Assembly (NCBI RefSeq): GCF_030813235.1
Contig: NZ_JAUSUB010000031.1
Span: 1-62,133, forward strand
DNA: 62,133 bases
From: Cytobacillus purgationiresistens
GTDB lineage: Bacteria; Bacillota; Bacilli; Bacillales; Cytobacillaceae
Reading direction: 5' to 3'
Positions 18,990 to 27,116 of the stretch are shown in pieces; position 1 is the stretch's first letter; every line of letters begins with the position of its first letter. A program made the position numbers and the translations under genes. The notes below the pieces were generated by a model. That model searched no databases. It was not told where the DNA came from and worked only from the letters and a program-made list of their open reading frames with translations.

Positions 18990-19128
18990 GGAATAATTAA
19001 CAACAAAACACTTGAAAATCTATTTACACAAAACAATCCCTATTATTCGAAAAAGATGCCGAGTCCCAATAAATAAAAAATATTATGATAAATATATGAA
19101 AAATCTTAAAAAGGAATTAGGTGATAAC

Positions 19129-19686
19129 GTGACTTATTTTCCAGTTCCAATTGATAAATATACTAATAACAAAGGTATAACATTCGAAGAAGAATGTTTT
19201 AAAGGTAATTTTAGTTTTGGAGGTTCTTCTTTTCCAGCAGAAGAGCTGCCAATTAGTCCAATAATTTATAAAGATATTCCTTTCAATATTTTAAATGGTA
19301 AAGATGTTGATAATATTGAGTTATCGAACGAAACTAATATCTTGGTAAGGGCTAAAAAAGTAGAAAAGGTCCACTTTATAGGTGCATGTTGTAATGGTGA
19401 TTTTTATACCAATGTAGACATATATCAAAACCATGTTCATGTTGGTAGTGATAAATTATTCTTTACAGATTTTCTCTATTCTGAACCTAATTATAATGAC
19501 CTTCCCTTTTTTCAATTTTCATGTACACATTCTAAGCAAGGTAAGTACCCTCATGTAAAGCCAACACTATGGTATAACGTTATTCATTTAAAAGAACCCA
19601 CTGAAATTACTAATATCCTATTATATGAGAATCTCTCTATGCATATTTTTGCTCTAACACTACAGTATGGAGAGATACTTAAATGA
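19129..19686 (+). CDS. Beta-sandwich protein resembling a glycoside-hydrolase accessory domain
   Basis: The protein follows a pattern I know from C-terminal accessory domains of actinobacterial glycoside hydrolases: an opening Y.NNKGI strand, GNFSFGGSSFPAEELP, then VHFIGACCNGDF, a DF...P..PFFQFS strand, LWYNVIHL and a closing LSMHIFALTLQ. Here it stands alone with no catalytic domain. GTG 19129 has an AGGTG site 5 nt upstream and begins where the domain begins. The in-frame TTG at 19012 and ATG at 19096 would add a basic N-terminus but have no ribosome site. Its stop overlaps the next ATG. A sugar-binding role in assembly or uptake is only a guess. Confidence 0.55.
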   Translation: MTYFPVPIDKYTNNKGITFEEECFKGNFSFGGSSFPAEELPISPIIYKDIPFNILNGKDVDNIELSNETNILVRAKKVEKVHFIGACCNGDFYTNVDIYQNHVHVGSDKLFFTDFLYSEPNYNDLPFFQFSCTHSKQGKYPHVKPTLWYNVIHLKEPTEITNILLYENLSMHIFALTLQYGEILK

Positions 19687-20672
19687 TGGAATTTACAATA
19701 TATAAGAATAAATATCACAATTGTCGCAACGCAACTATAAGCGCAATGTTAAAAAGACTAGGTGTAAAATTAGACTATCTCTGGTATCAAGCTGGCTTGT
19801 ATTATAAAGAATTACCAGAAAAGTTAGTGTTTTCACCATATTATAGAGAATTACCAGCTGATTTTAAGCAGAACCATGGAATTAATTATAATGAAGAATT
19901 TGTTGTTGATGTAAATGAATTTACTCAGAAGTTAATTCATTTAGTTAAATCTGGTCACCATACAGCAATAATGGTTGATATATTTCATCTTCCATATAGT
20001 TTCTATTACAATCAAAATCATGATTTTCATGATATTGAAGTAATTGAAATAAGACAAGACAAAGCTATAATCTGTGATCATTATTACCAATACTATGGTG
20101 AGCTATCCATAGCTGACATTAGAAAAGCAATTAACTCAACAAAAGAAAATTTTGGTTTCCATGAGTGTATCCTATATTATTTTACATTAAATGACTATAG
20201 TAAAAACGAGTATAATTCTAACGATTTATTAAAAGTTGTAAAGGATAATAAATATGCTTTATTAGGTGAAAAAAAAGACGACTTCAGTTATTTTTATGGA
20301 GTTGAAGACTCGATCACTGGGATTCAAACATTACCCATTATTTATAATAAAATATTATCAATCTTTAAATTACCTCAGAACGAAGCAAATTTATTATTGT
20401 CTGAGATCTATAAAGAATTCAAAGATATTTCAAACTCTAGATATAATCTATATATTTACTTAAAAAATTTCTCGAAAGATACCTTATCCAAACATTTTTT
20501 TGAGTTATCTCAAAAATGGGGTATAACAGCTAACCTTATTTTAAGAGCATCATTATCCCAAGATATAACATCATTAAAGGATAAAGTATTGAAATATATC
20601 CTTGAAATTGAACAGTATGAAAAAATGTCAGTCATTAAATTAGATTGTGAAATTCAATTATTATCTAATTAA
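19683..20672 (+). CDS. BtrH-like papain-fold acyltransferase/peptidase homologue (second copy)
   Basis: This 329-residue protein has the same layout as 14848-15792: YHNCRNATISAML with Cys14, FHDIEVIEI with His116 and IICDHYYQ with Asp132. Cys-to-His and His-to-Asp distances (102 and 16) nearly match the first copy (108 and 16). A helical C-terminal half follows. Overall identity between the two is low, so they probably have different acceptors. It is coupled to the upstream gene by ATGA overlap. I infer a second acyl transfer or release step on the shared carrier protein. Confidence 0.6.
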   Translation: MMEFTIYKNKYHNCRNATISAMLKRLGVKLDYLWYQAGLYYKELPEKLVFSPYYRELPADFKQNHGINYNEEFVVDVNEFTQKLIHLVKSGHHTAIMVDIFHLPYSFYYNQNHDFHDIEVIEIRQDKAIICDHYYQYYGELSIADIRKAINSTKENFGFHECILYYFTLNDYSKNEYNSNDLLKVVKDNKYALLGEKKDDFSYFYGVEDSITGIQTLPIIYNKILSIFKLPQNEANLLLSEIYKEFKDISNSRYNLYIYLKNFSKDTLSKHFFELSQKWGITANLILRASLSQDITSLKDKVLKYILEIEQYEKMSVIKLDCEIQLLSN

Positions 20673-20686
20673 AGGAGGTGAATTTA

Positions 20687-20719
20687 ATGGAATTGACACT
20701 TCCAATAAAAGTTATGTAA
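20687..20719 (+). CDS. Ten-codon ORF with a near-perfect ribosome site
   Basis: AAAGGAGGTG (20671-20680) is followed 6 nt later by ATG and ten codons reading MELTLPIKVM, then TAA and a hairpin. It begins 15 bp after the last biosynthetic gene. The ribosome site is among the strongest in the window. It may encode a minimal peptide substrate or signal, or be the surviving start of a gene whose remainder was deleted. Length alone makes function uncertain. Confidence 0.35.
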   Translation: MELTLPIKVM

Positions 20720-20727
20720 CCAAAAAA

Positions 20728-20761
20728 GAGGGCTAATCTCATCAATGTGGGACTAGTCCTC
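20728..20761 (+). terminator. Terminator-like hairpin closing region A
   Basis: A 15-bp stem (20728-20742 with 20747-20761, three G-T pairs and one mismatch) has a 4-nt loop. The T run after it is weak. Confidence 0.5.
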
Positions 20762-20898
20762 ATCTATTTAAGGAACGGTAATAGTAGTAAGTAATAAAAG
20801 GTAGCTGTAAAACACTTTATCTTAATTTCATATTTGTTATTTAGTATTTTCTTACATTTATGTTATGATGTAATTAATAAAATAAACATTAACAGGAC

Positions 20899-20940
20899 AA
20901 ACACCCTGATAACCTCTTTGAGGTTATTTGGGTGTTTTTT
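20899..20940 (+). terminator. Strong intrinsic terminator or attenuator
   Basis: AAACACCC plus GATAACCTC pair with GAGGTTAT plus GGGTGTTT around a TTT loop, followed by eight T. It stands only about 40 bp after a possible promoter (TATGATG near 20865) and 23 bp before the next small gene, so it may act as an attenuator or end a short RNA. Confidence 0.7.
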
Positions 20941-20962
20941 TTCGTGAAAGGAGAGCCGTAGG

Positions 20963-21097
20963 ATGAATAATCTTCTGATATGTATCGAGGAAAGGATCTC
21001 ACAAGAGATTGATCAGCTCTTAAACCAATTAGAAAAGGGAGGAATACGGAAAAATGAATTTACTTCGAAAAACAGCTTCCTCAATAAACAATCTTAA
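20963..21097 (+). CDS. Small phage/plasmid-type ORF, 44 residues
   Basis: ATG 20963 follows GAAAGGAGAGCC. The product begins MNNLLICIEERISQEIDQLL and is helical and charged. No family is recognised. It overlaps the next ORF, as is common in phage early regions. Confidence 0.45.
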   Translation: MNNLLICIEERISQEIDQLLNQLEKGGIRKNEFTSKNSFLNKQS

Positions 21098-21215
21098 GAT
21101 TAATCCTGATAATGCACCTACGTTTATTCGTAATCAATGGCTGCTAGCTAAGGATTTCCTTCAATTCCTGAATTACTATACGATCAAAAATCAAATAAAC
21201 TATGAGGTTATTTAA
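21054..21215 (+). CDS. Small phage/plasmid-type ORF, 53 residues
   Basis: ATG 21054 has GGGAGG 11 nt upstream, within the preceding ORF. The product contains NAPTFIRNQWLLAKDFLQFL and is helix-rich. I do not recognise it. The stop overlaps the upstream start option of the next ORF, giving three chained small genes. Confidence 0.45.
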   Translation: MNLLRKTASSINNLKINPDNAPTFIRNQWLLAKDFLQFLNYYTIKNQINYEVI

Positions 21216-21216
21216 T

Positions 21217-21579
21217 ATGTGGTATATCGAATTTAACATGTGTCCGAATAATATAGGATCTTTTGAGGTTGTCATTGAACATCAAAATTTCAAAGAATAT
21301 TTAATAGATAAAATACAACTCTATCCTCTTAATCTTTACTGTGATATTCATTGGTATAAGATGCTTAAACCATACGATATTTCTATTGAACCGGCTATGA
21401 TTGAAAAAGGACTACCTTTGTCATTAGAAAAAGAAATTAAGCTGCATATACCCAACTACATAAACCTCCTCACCTTCACACTCAACAAATTTATTAAAAG
21501 TGTAGTTGATGCACTATTATCATGGCTGTATGAAGAATTTAAGCTGTATCAAGATAGTTGGAAACAATTAGCCTATTAA
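21217..21579 (+). CDS. Uncharacterised 120-residue protein
   Basis: The product begins MWYIEFNMCPNNIGSFEVVI and ends with helices (LLSWLYEEFKLYQDSW). No motif or membrane segment is clear. ATG 21217 directly follows the stop of the previous ORF (TAATATG); an in-frame ATG at 21202 lies inside that ORF. A strong terminator follows. Context suggests a phage or plasmid accessory protein. Confidence 0.5.
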   Translation: MWYIEFNMCPNNIGSFEVVIEHQNFKEYLIDKIQLYPLNLYCDIHWYKMLKPYDISIEPAMIEKGLPLSLEKEIKLHIPNYINLLTFTLNKFIKSVVDALLSWLYEEFKLYQDSWKQLAY

Positions 21580-21590
21580 AGAGGTATATA

Positions 21591-21624
21591 AAAAAAGTTC
21601 TTGAAAAGAACCAAGAACTTTTTT
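21591..21624 (+). terminator. Intrinsic terminator
   Basis: AAAAAAGTTCTTG pairs perfectly with CAAGAACTTTTTT around an 8-nt loop, and the stem ends in the T run. Confidence 0.85.
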
Positions 21625-21728
21625 TATATCTTTTATATTATTGGTTATACTGAATATCATAAATGGTAATTAGAATGAAATTTTATGATACAATATTCAT
21701 AGGCAATAAGTTTGTAAGGTGGTTTATA

Positions 21729-21872
21729 GTGAATATAAATGAAGAAGAGTATTTAATATTTATTAATGAAATAGGCAGACTACTAGACGAATATAAAGAA
21801 AGCACAAATAATGAATCGAAAACCATCATCATTGAAGAAATCGAACTACTTGGTGAAGTAATTAATAAATAA
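21729..21872 (+). CDS. Small acidic protein, 47 residues
   Basis: GTG 21729 has AAGGTGG 8 nt upstream, and the frame opens with INEEEYLIFINEIGRLLDEY. The protein is acidic and helical. The longer frame from 21663 has no ribosome site. No family is recognised; it may be a phage or plasmid small regulator. Confidence 0.45.
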   Translation: MNINEEEYLIFINEIGRLLDEYKESTNNESKTIIIEEIELLGEVINK

Positions 21873-21956
21873 TCATCGTACTCATATCAATAGGGCGGTT
21901 ATTTTTTTGCTAATTATCACTCCATGATAGAAAAATGTAAAATTAAAAGAAGTTTA

Positions 21957-22173
21957 TGAAAGTAGAAGGGTTAATAGACGGAATTGTTATTGAAGTAATT
22001 ACTCATTATGAACCGCTTACTGGGAAATATTGATTAACAGCCATTTATAGAGAATATCCTGATGCCTAAGTATAGGAAATGCTTACGATAAACAAGATGC
22101 GATAGAAATAGCTGTTAAAAAGTTATATAATCAATGACCTCCAGATGCTGCAAAATACTTGAAAATATGGGGA
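21957..22173 (+). pseudogene. Degraded small gene of about 70 codons
   Basis: Starting at ATG 21957, the frame reads KVEGLIDGIVIEVITHYEPL, then TGA where a Trp would fit (GKY-stop-LTAIYREYPDA). After a frameshift it reads AYDKQDAIEIAVKKLYNQ-stop-PPDAAKYLKIWG. Two TGA codons at likely Trp positions plus a frameshift mark decay. The family is not recognised. Confidence 0.4.
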
Positions 22174-22175
22174 TA

Positions 22176-22215
22176 AAACAAAGCATCCTCTTAAGAATGC
22201 TTTGTTTATCTTTTT
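22176..22215 (+). terminator. Intrinsic terminator
   Basis: AAACAAAGCAT (22176-22186) pairs with ATGCTTTGTTT (22197-22207), followed by TATCTTTTTT. Confidence 0.8.
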
Positions 22216-22233
22216 TAAAAGGAGTGATCTAAT

Positions 22234-22755
22234 TTGTTATGGTTTGGGTTTAAAAAAAAGGTTAAGTTGTTGGAGAAGCGTTTACATGCATTATTGTCAG
22301 AACAAGAAGAAAAAATATATTTCGAGAATAGAATAGAAAGAACACTTTTAATTGGTGAAGATGAAGAGATTTTAGATTTAATAGATCAATTTAGTGAATT
22401 AAATAATTATTCTCTTGCTTCATATTACGATATACACAAGCATTTAGACCATTTAGAGGAATATACTCTTGTAGGAAGTATTGCTAGACTAAAAGGGCTA
22501 GAAGAGGAAATGGACAGTTCTATTCATTTAACACCTACGGTCACGTTAATAGTAATCTTTATAACTGCATATGTTGCTTTATCACAAATAACTAATTCTT
22601 TGGTATTGGGATTCATGGCATTAATATTATCAGTTGGTTTTCTTTCAATACTGATTAAATTGTCTACAAGGAATAGAAAAGGAAGGAAAAGGATAACTTA
22701 TTTTCGACATTTACTCGAATACCAGTTACATAGAAAAAGAGATAAGGATATTTAA
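22234..22755 (+). CDS. Small membrane protein with two membrane segments
   Basis: The 173-residue product starts at TTG 22234 behind AAAAGGAGTGAT. An N-terminal charged, possibly coiled-coil part (residues 8-95, rich in Glu/Lys) precedes two hydrophobic segments (about 102-120 and 123-142) and a strongly basic tail (RNRKGRKR). The layout suggests a membrane protein with both ends inside the cell. I do not recognise a family. Neighbours are small phage/plasmid-type genes. Confidence 0.55.
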   Translation: MLWFGFKKKVKLLEKRLHALLSEQEEKIYFENRIERTLLIGEDEEILDLIDQFSELNNYSLASYYDIHKHLDHLEEYTLVGSIARLKGLEEEMDSSIHLTPTVTLIVIFITAYVALSQITNSLVLGFMALILSVGFLSILIKLSTRNRKGRKRITYFRHLLEYQLHRKRDKDI

Positions 22756-23138
22756 GTACATGAACTTTGTAGATCTGTATACTGGCCCATCTCATAAAAA
22801 AGGATTTCAAAGAGACAGCAGCCAAGTCAAAGCGGTATTGCTCATATAGAGAGATTGCAAGGGGTAATGGATATATTGATAAAGAATCAAAAGAGTAATA
22901 TACACGGTATAAAAGCCTGGCTCATTTTAAATTACATTGAATAAATACTAGCATTATAGTAAAATTAATACATATTTATTTTGTTTTATTTTTTGCTATC
23001 CTACTTGGATTAGCGGTGAACTAACAATTACGACCTTTGGGTTGATCGTTTTATTTGCTTTTTTTATGAGCAAATAATAACCATCACCCACTGGTCGTTT
23101 TTTTGTGCCAAATTTTAAAATTAGAAAGGGTGATGTCA
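22756..23138 (+). other. Gene-poor stretch with decayed small-membrane-peptide sequence
   Basis: No intact gene is seen. Near 23005-23073 a frame reads SGELTITTFGLIVLFAFFMSK before a stop, like the end of a short holin-type membrane peptide, but it lacks a start. ACGACC/GGTCGT and GGGT/ACCC segments around 23029-23104, ending in a T run, could form a long-loop terminator. Confidence 0.4.
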
Positions 23139-23507
23139 ATGCTTTTAGATTTGATTACAAGTGCTACCATCGGTTCTCTAATGGGTTTATTAGCACACGC
23201 GAAACGAAACAAAACGATTAAGAAGCCAAGAAACACAAAAAGAACATTCGATCCTGGCTTTTTAACGGATATGGGATATGGTACTGTTGCTGCAGTTGCT
23301 ACAGTTATTGTTGCAGATCCTAGTTCAATGGAAAGACTGATTTTGACTTCTTTATTAGCGGGCTTCTTTGCTGATGGAGCTATGTCAAAGTTAGAAGCTA
23401 CCAATTTACTAGATAACAATAAACAATTCAAAATTAATCAAGAACAGCTCAATGAGAAGCTGCCTGCACCTAAAAAATCAACTAAATCTGAAGATAAAGA
23501 AGAATAA
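23139..23507 (+). CDS. DUF4257-type small membrane protein
   Basis: The product is about 122 residues: a hydrophobic N-terminus (LLDLITSATIGSLMGLLAH), a basic loop (KRNKTIKKPRNTKRTF), DPGFLTDMGYGTVAAVATVIVADP, LTSLLAGFFADGAMSK and an acidic/lysine tail. This pattern matches DUF4257 proteins found near phage or plasmid modules in bacilli; function is unknown to me. ATG 23139 is preferred because AAAGGGTGATG lies just upstream; the open frame extends back to 23103 without a ribosome site. Confidence 0.65.
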   Translation: MLLDLITSATIGSLMGLLAHAKRNKTIKKPRNTKRTFDPGFLTDMGYGTVAAVATVIVADPSSMERLILTSLLAGFFADGAMSKLEATNLLDNNKQFKINQEQLNEKLPAPKKSTKSEDKEE

Positions 23508-23614
23508 ATTAGGTGCAGTTCTTCTTTACATATTTAGGGAGTATTTTGTGATATACTGTAAGTAACTACACAGTCGGTGTCATATAGAAAAAAGGAATGG
23601 AAGGAGCAAATTCA

Positions 23615-23866
23615 ATGATGACTCTTAAAGATTTTCTTAATGAAGAAGAGATTCGAGAATTTGAGGAACTTCAAGTTGAACTCCTAAGTGCTCATAATAC
23701 AAAAGAAAGGATTAAGATCCAAGCGGAGATTGATGTCTTACTTAGTACTGCACGTTACCGCTATGAGGCTTTTCAAAATGAAGAAAGTGAAGCGGCTACG
23801 TATGAACTAATTAAAAGACCTTCACCTTATGTACGTCTTAGAACTAAAAAGGAAGCCGTACATTAA
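23615..23866 (+). CDS. Uncharacterised acidic helical protein, 83 residues
   Basis: ATG 23615 follows GGAAGGAG. The product (MMTLKDFLNEEEIREFEELQ...) is Glu-rich and helical with a basic C-terminal tail (PSPYVRLRTKKEAVH). No known domain is recognised. It is a single-gene unit with a terminator 60 bp downstream. Confidence 0.55.
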   Translation: MMTLKDFLNEEEIREFEELQVELLSAHNTKERIKIQAEIDVLLSTARYRYEAFQNEESEAATYELIKRPSPYVRLRTKKEAVH

Positions 23867-23927
23867 AAATATTTCTGTGAGGATCATTAATTCGAATTAA
23901 TATCAAGTGAATAATAACTTAATGTAG

Positions 23928-23981
23928 AAAGCTCTTTATTTGAAAAGGACTTAAGTCCAGTTCAAATAAGAGCTTTTTTAT
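23928..23981 (+). terminator. Intrinsic terminator
   Basis: AAAGCTCTTTATTTGAA (23928-23944) pairs with TTCAAATAAGAGCTTT (23961-23976), with an inner GGACTTAAGTCC palindrome and a T run. Confidence 0.8.
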
Positions 23982-24171
23982 TGGAGGAGAATATATCAAT
24001 GGACAATTATCACTTTTTGTTCTGTTAATTTACGATTGAAAAGTCTGTTGAGATAAGAAAAAATTCATGAAAGCAAAAATTAATTAACAATAGTTCACTT
24101 TTTCGTATTCTTTGCGTTATAATGGGGTATTATTGTTGATAAGAGCATTTTTATAAAAGGAGTGATTTTAA

Positions 24172-25305
24172 GTGACGCTAAAAGGAGTAAAACAATTACC
24201 TGTAGAAGTACTCAATAATGATGCTATCAGTATTCTAAATGTTTTATCAGAAACTACATTAAAAATAGGTACTTTAGAGGAAAAATTTAAACACTCCATT
24301 GTCAGTGAAGCGTTAGTCCAAATACTATCACTCAGTGAATCAGTGGAATCCACACGAATCGAAGGGACACAAGTTACATTTACCGATATGGTAGAAGAAA
24401 AAGATGATAAAAATCCCCGGTGGGAAGTTATAGAGGTTAATAATTATCAAGAAGCACTAATCCAAGGATACGAGCGAATCAAGATGGGGTATCCTATTTC
24501 AACTAGATTAATCCAGGACCTTCATCAAGTACTTATGCAAGGTGCCAGAGGGGCAGCACAAGCAAGTGGCTCTTTTAGAAAAATACAAAACTTTATAGGA
24601 CCAACCAATAAAATCGAAGATGCATCATATATTCCTGTCTCCGCGGAAAAAATTGATGAATATATGAATAATCTTGAGTTGTTTATAAATGGACATCCGT
24701 ACAATCAGAAACTTAATACCAGCCACCTTGATAACGGAACAAATCATTATATATTCGATGAAAATAGCAACCCTCTAATAAAGGTTGCTATTATGCACGC
24801 ACAATTTGAATCAATCCATCCTTTTTTAGATGGTAACGGACGTCTGGGCAGGATATTGATTGTACTTTATATAGTTCAATCTAACCTTGTTTCTAAGCCT
24901 GTATTCTTTGTCTCTGAAGAATTAGAAAAAGAAAGAATGCGATATTATGACTTACTAAATGGTGTTCGAGGAGATAACCCAGATTGGGGGAGCTGGATAT
25001 TATTCTTTTTAAATGCATGTAATAGAATGGCAGATAAAATTAATGAAAAACTAGACAAAGCGGAGGAGCTAGCTACAAGAGGGCTAAAGATATGTAAAAC
25101 TAATTCAGATAAACATGTTTGGATTTATACATTTTCGAATCCTTTTACAAGCTCGGCTGCCGTTGCAAAAGCACTGAATATATCTCCAAATACAGCAAGA
25201 AAATCATTGAATTTCCTAGTCGAAAACGGGCTTTTATTCACTGATAGGCATACCAAAAGAAATAAAAAGTACCGTAATTATGATTTAGTACGAATTCTTT
25301 CTTAA
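24172..25305 (+). CDS. Fic-family AMP transferase, class II (self-inhibited), with C-terminal winged helix
   Basis: Fic enzymes transfer AMP or related groups onto target proteins. The catalytic motif HPFLDGNGRLGR is intact (His216, residues 216-227). Upstream, STRIEG (60-65) is the inhibitory S/TxxxE(G/N) helix within the same chain, which defines class II. The last 60 residues (SSAAVAKALNISPNTARKSLNFLVENGLL) form a helix-turn-helix. It starts at GTG 24172 behind AAAAGGAGTGA. It is a single gene with its own terminator. Likely a stress or phage-defence regulator; its target is unknown. Confidence 0.9.
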   Translation: MTLKGVKQLPVEVLNNDAISILNVLSETTLKIGTLEEKFKHSIVSEALVQILSLSESVESTRIEGTQVTFTDMVEEKDDKNPRWEVIEVNNYQEALIQGYERIKMGYPISTRLIQDLHQVLMQGARGAAQASGSFRKIQNFIGPTNKIEDASYIPVSAEKIDEYMNNLELFINGHPYNQKLNTSHLDNGTNHYIFDENSNPLIKVAIMHAQFESIHPFLDGNGRLGRILIVLYIVQSNLVSKPVFFVSEELEKERMRYYDLLNGVRGDNPDWGSWILFFLNACNRMADKINEKLDKAEELATRGLKICKTNSDKHVWIYTFSNPFTSSAAVAKALNISPNTARKSLNFLVENGLLFTDRHTKRNKKYRNYDLVRILS

Positions 25306-25316
25306 GTAATAATCGA

Positions 25317-25350
25317 AAGCATGAACATACAATGTTCATGCTTATTATTT
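25317..25350 (+). terminator. Intrinsic terminator of the Fic gene
   Basis: AAGCATGAACAT (25317-25328) pairs perfectly with ATGTTCATGCTT (25332-25343) around a 3-nt loop, followed by an AT-rich run. Confidence 0.8.
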
Positions 25351-25429
25351 TGTTTACAATGATATTTCATTTTAATTCAATTATCTATAAATAAGTAGTT
25401 TTCTAGAATTTATATTGGAGAAATATTGA

Positions 25430-25650
25430 ATGAAGAGTACTGGTATAGTGAGAGAAAATTCAATGGATTAGGAAGAGTTGTAATTCCAAAGAAAATTCGT
25501 AGAAGGTATGAAATACAAGATTTTGATTCGTTAGAGATTTTTTTGAAAAAGATTACCTGAGGGAAAAATACAATTCTTACAAGATAAAATATAAGCCAGA
25601 TTAAATAAACAAATAGACTGTCCAAGTTATAATATGCAATTCCCATAAAC
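25430..25650 (+). pseudogene. AbrB-like transition-state regulator remnant
   Basis: ATG 25430 behind GGAG opens MKSTGIVRENSMD and stops. A neighbouring frame then reads GLGRVVIPKKIRRRYEIQDFDSLEIF, the AbrB swapped-hairpin domain, before another break. In intact AbrB these are contiguous (MKSTGIVRK..ELGRVVIP). A small insertion/deletion split the gene. The rest of the gap 25306-25885 holds two hairpins and no other gene. Confidence 0.75.
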
Positions 25651-25826
25651 TCTAATAATTAGGGCCTGAAGGAGATGAATTAGTTAGTTTAGAATAGACC
25701 CATTTGTAATATTACTATCATTAAATACACCATTCTAATTAAGAGATCTCAACTTCTCGAAATCAAATATCTTTACCCCTGGCTATTCAACTTTCTCTTG
25801 GTGCAATAGATTATATTGTTTCAACT

Positions 25827-25859
25827 AAACCATGACAACACCTAGGGCTGTCATGGTTT
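25827..25859. terminator. Bidirectional terminator before the deiminase-type gene
   Basis: AAACCATGACA (25827-25837) pairs perfectly with TGTCATGGTTT (25849-25859). On the minus strand it follows the stop of the gene at 25886 by 27 bp. Confidence 0.7.
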
Positions 25860-25885
25860 ATTGTATATCCTTATAGAGTTATTCG

Positions 25886-26821
25886 CTAATCGTCTTCTCT
25901 AACAAACGGCATGGTAAGACAACGAATACTACCAGCGCCATGCTGGAGCTGATTGACCTCTGTTCCGATAAATTCAATATGTGGGAAAAGTTCCTGGTAA
26001 TAAGCGGCTGTTTCATCACTGATCAGTACTGTTTGTTTATTAAGATTAATGAAGTTTGTATAGTCTAGGAGGTATTCTTTGTTTGGAAGCCAATATACAG
26101 AAAACCCATGGCGCCCTATAAAACTGTCAATGGTGCTGTATTCAGGTTCATAGCTAACGGATGAAGATTTGAAAATTGAAACAGCGGAAAACCTTAAAAA
26201 AGAAGCTGCTACAAAAATATCTTTTCCAAGGATATTGCAGACAACATCCAAATGAAGAGACTCAATAGTTTTCGGGAGAGAAACAAATCCAACTTCTTCG
26301 ATGCCTATTGCGAATAAAAAATTTGCAAGTTCTAGCCGATTTTTTGAACGATGGCCGGTATTAATTAGAACACAATCAGGGTTAATTATCAGGAAATCTC
26401 CAAATTCAAGTGAACTTGAAGAGGGAGCCAGGTGTATATCGCTTTTATCTAAAAATTCCTTTAGGAAAGTCTGAGAAAAATAAAAATCAGGCTGCCTCAA
26501 TTCATTGTCGGAAGCACCAAGAAGCATACGTTCTCCAAATGCGGCTCCAACGTCTCTAATGAAAATACGGTTTACTAACCGATCCCAAAGAGAAGAGCTA
26601 ACTTCCGTACTAAGGTCATGGACAATACAGCCAAAATCTTTAAGTTTCATCTTCATTTGACAATGCTGTTCGTAAGCTTTTTCGGCAATAAACTCCTTTG
26701 CAAAACCAACAGCAGAAACTTCAGGCCCTAATACATTGTGTTTCGCCGGGGAACAAACAATAATCTCCTTTAAACTTCCATTCTCAGAATAACAATAAGG
26801 TTTAAGCTTCTGCTTTAACAA
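25886..26821 (-). CDS. Arginine deiminase/amidinotransferase-superfamily enzyme
   Basis: Residues of the guanidine-modifying superfamily are visible in order: FIRD (Asp90), LEFGD (Glu139), LHLD (His190, Asp192) and GAGSIRC (Cys301, the nucleophile). Such enzymes hydrolyse arginine to citrulline or move its amidino group. At 311 residues it is shorter than catabolic ArcA (about 410) and closer to biosynthetic deiminases and amidinotransferases. It starts at TTG 26821 behind GAAGGAGTGAG and diverges from the PPTase gene, so it probably belongs to region B and supplies or modifies a guanidino/ureido amino acid (inference). Confidence 0.8.
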   Translation of the reverse strand: MLKQKLKPYCYSENGSLKEIIVCSPAKHNVLGPEVSAVGFAKEFIAEKAYEQHCQMKMKLKDFGCIVHDLSTEVSSSLWDRLVNRIFIRDVGAAFGERMLLGASDNELRQPDFYFSQTFLKEFLDKSDIHLAPSSSSLEFGDFLIINPDCVLINTGHRSKNRLELANFLFAIGIEEVGFVSLPKTIESLHLDVVCNILGKDIFVAASFLRFSAVSIFKSSSVSYEPEYSTIDSFIGRHGFSVYWLPNKEYLLDYTNFINLNKQTVLISDETAAYYQELFPHIEFIGTEVNQLQHGAGSIRCLTMPFVREDD

Positions 26822-26976
26822 AATTACTCACTCCTTCATTTAACAATAGTAAATACTTAAATGTAAAAGGTAGGAATAGACTAAATTGTTTTAAGAAGGA
26901 AAAACAGTGAAAAAAGGTAGGGAAGGCGGGCAAGCCTCATATGGAATTAACCAAAAAAATAAAAATAACAAAAATC

Positions 26977-27005
26977 TTTCAATTATAGGAAAATTCTAAT
27001 ATAAT
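26977..27005 (+). promoter_or_regulatory. Weak candidate promoter toward the PPTase gene
   Basis: TATAAT at 27000-27005 is exact; the best -35 at 17 bp is TTTCAA (26977-26982), a poor match. It lies in the divergent region between the deiminase-type and PPTase genes. Confidence 0.3.
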
Positions 27006-27116
27006 TACCAACTAAAGGGGAAAGTGAGTGTATATTTTCGATTCTAGGGTTTCATTTGGTGTTCGTCAATCTTTTTCTTTATAATCATCACACTAGTGCG
27101 GTTGGAGGTGAAAATC

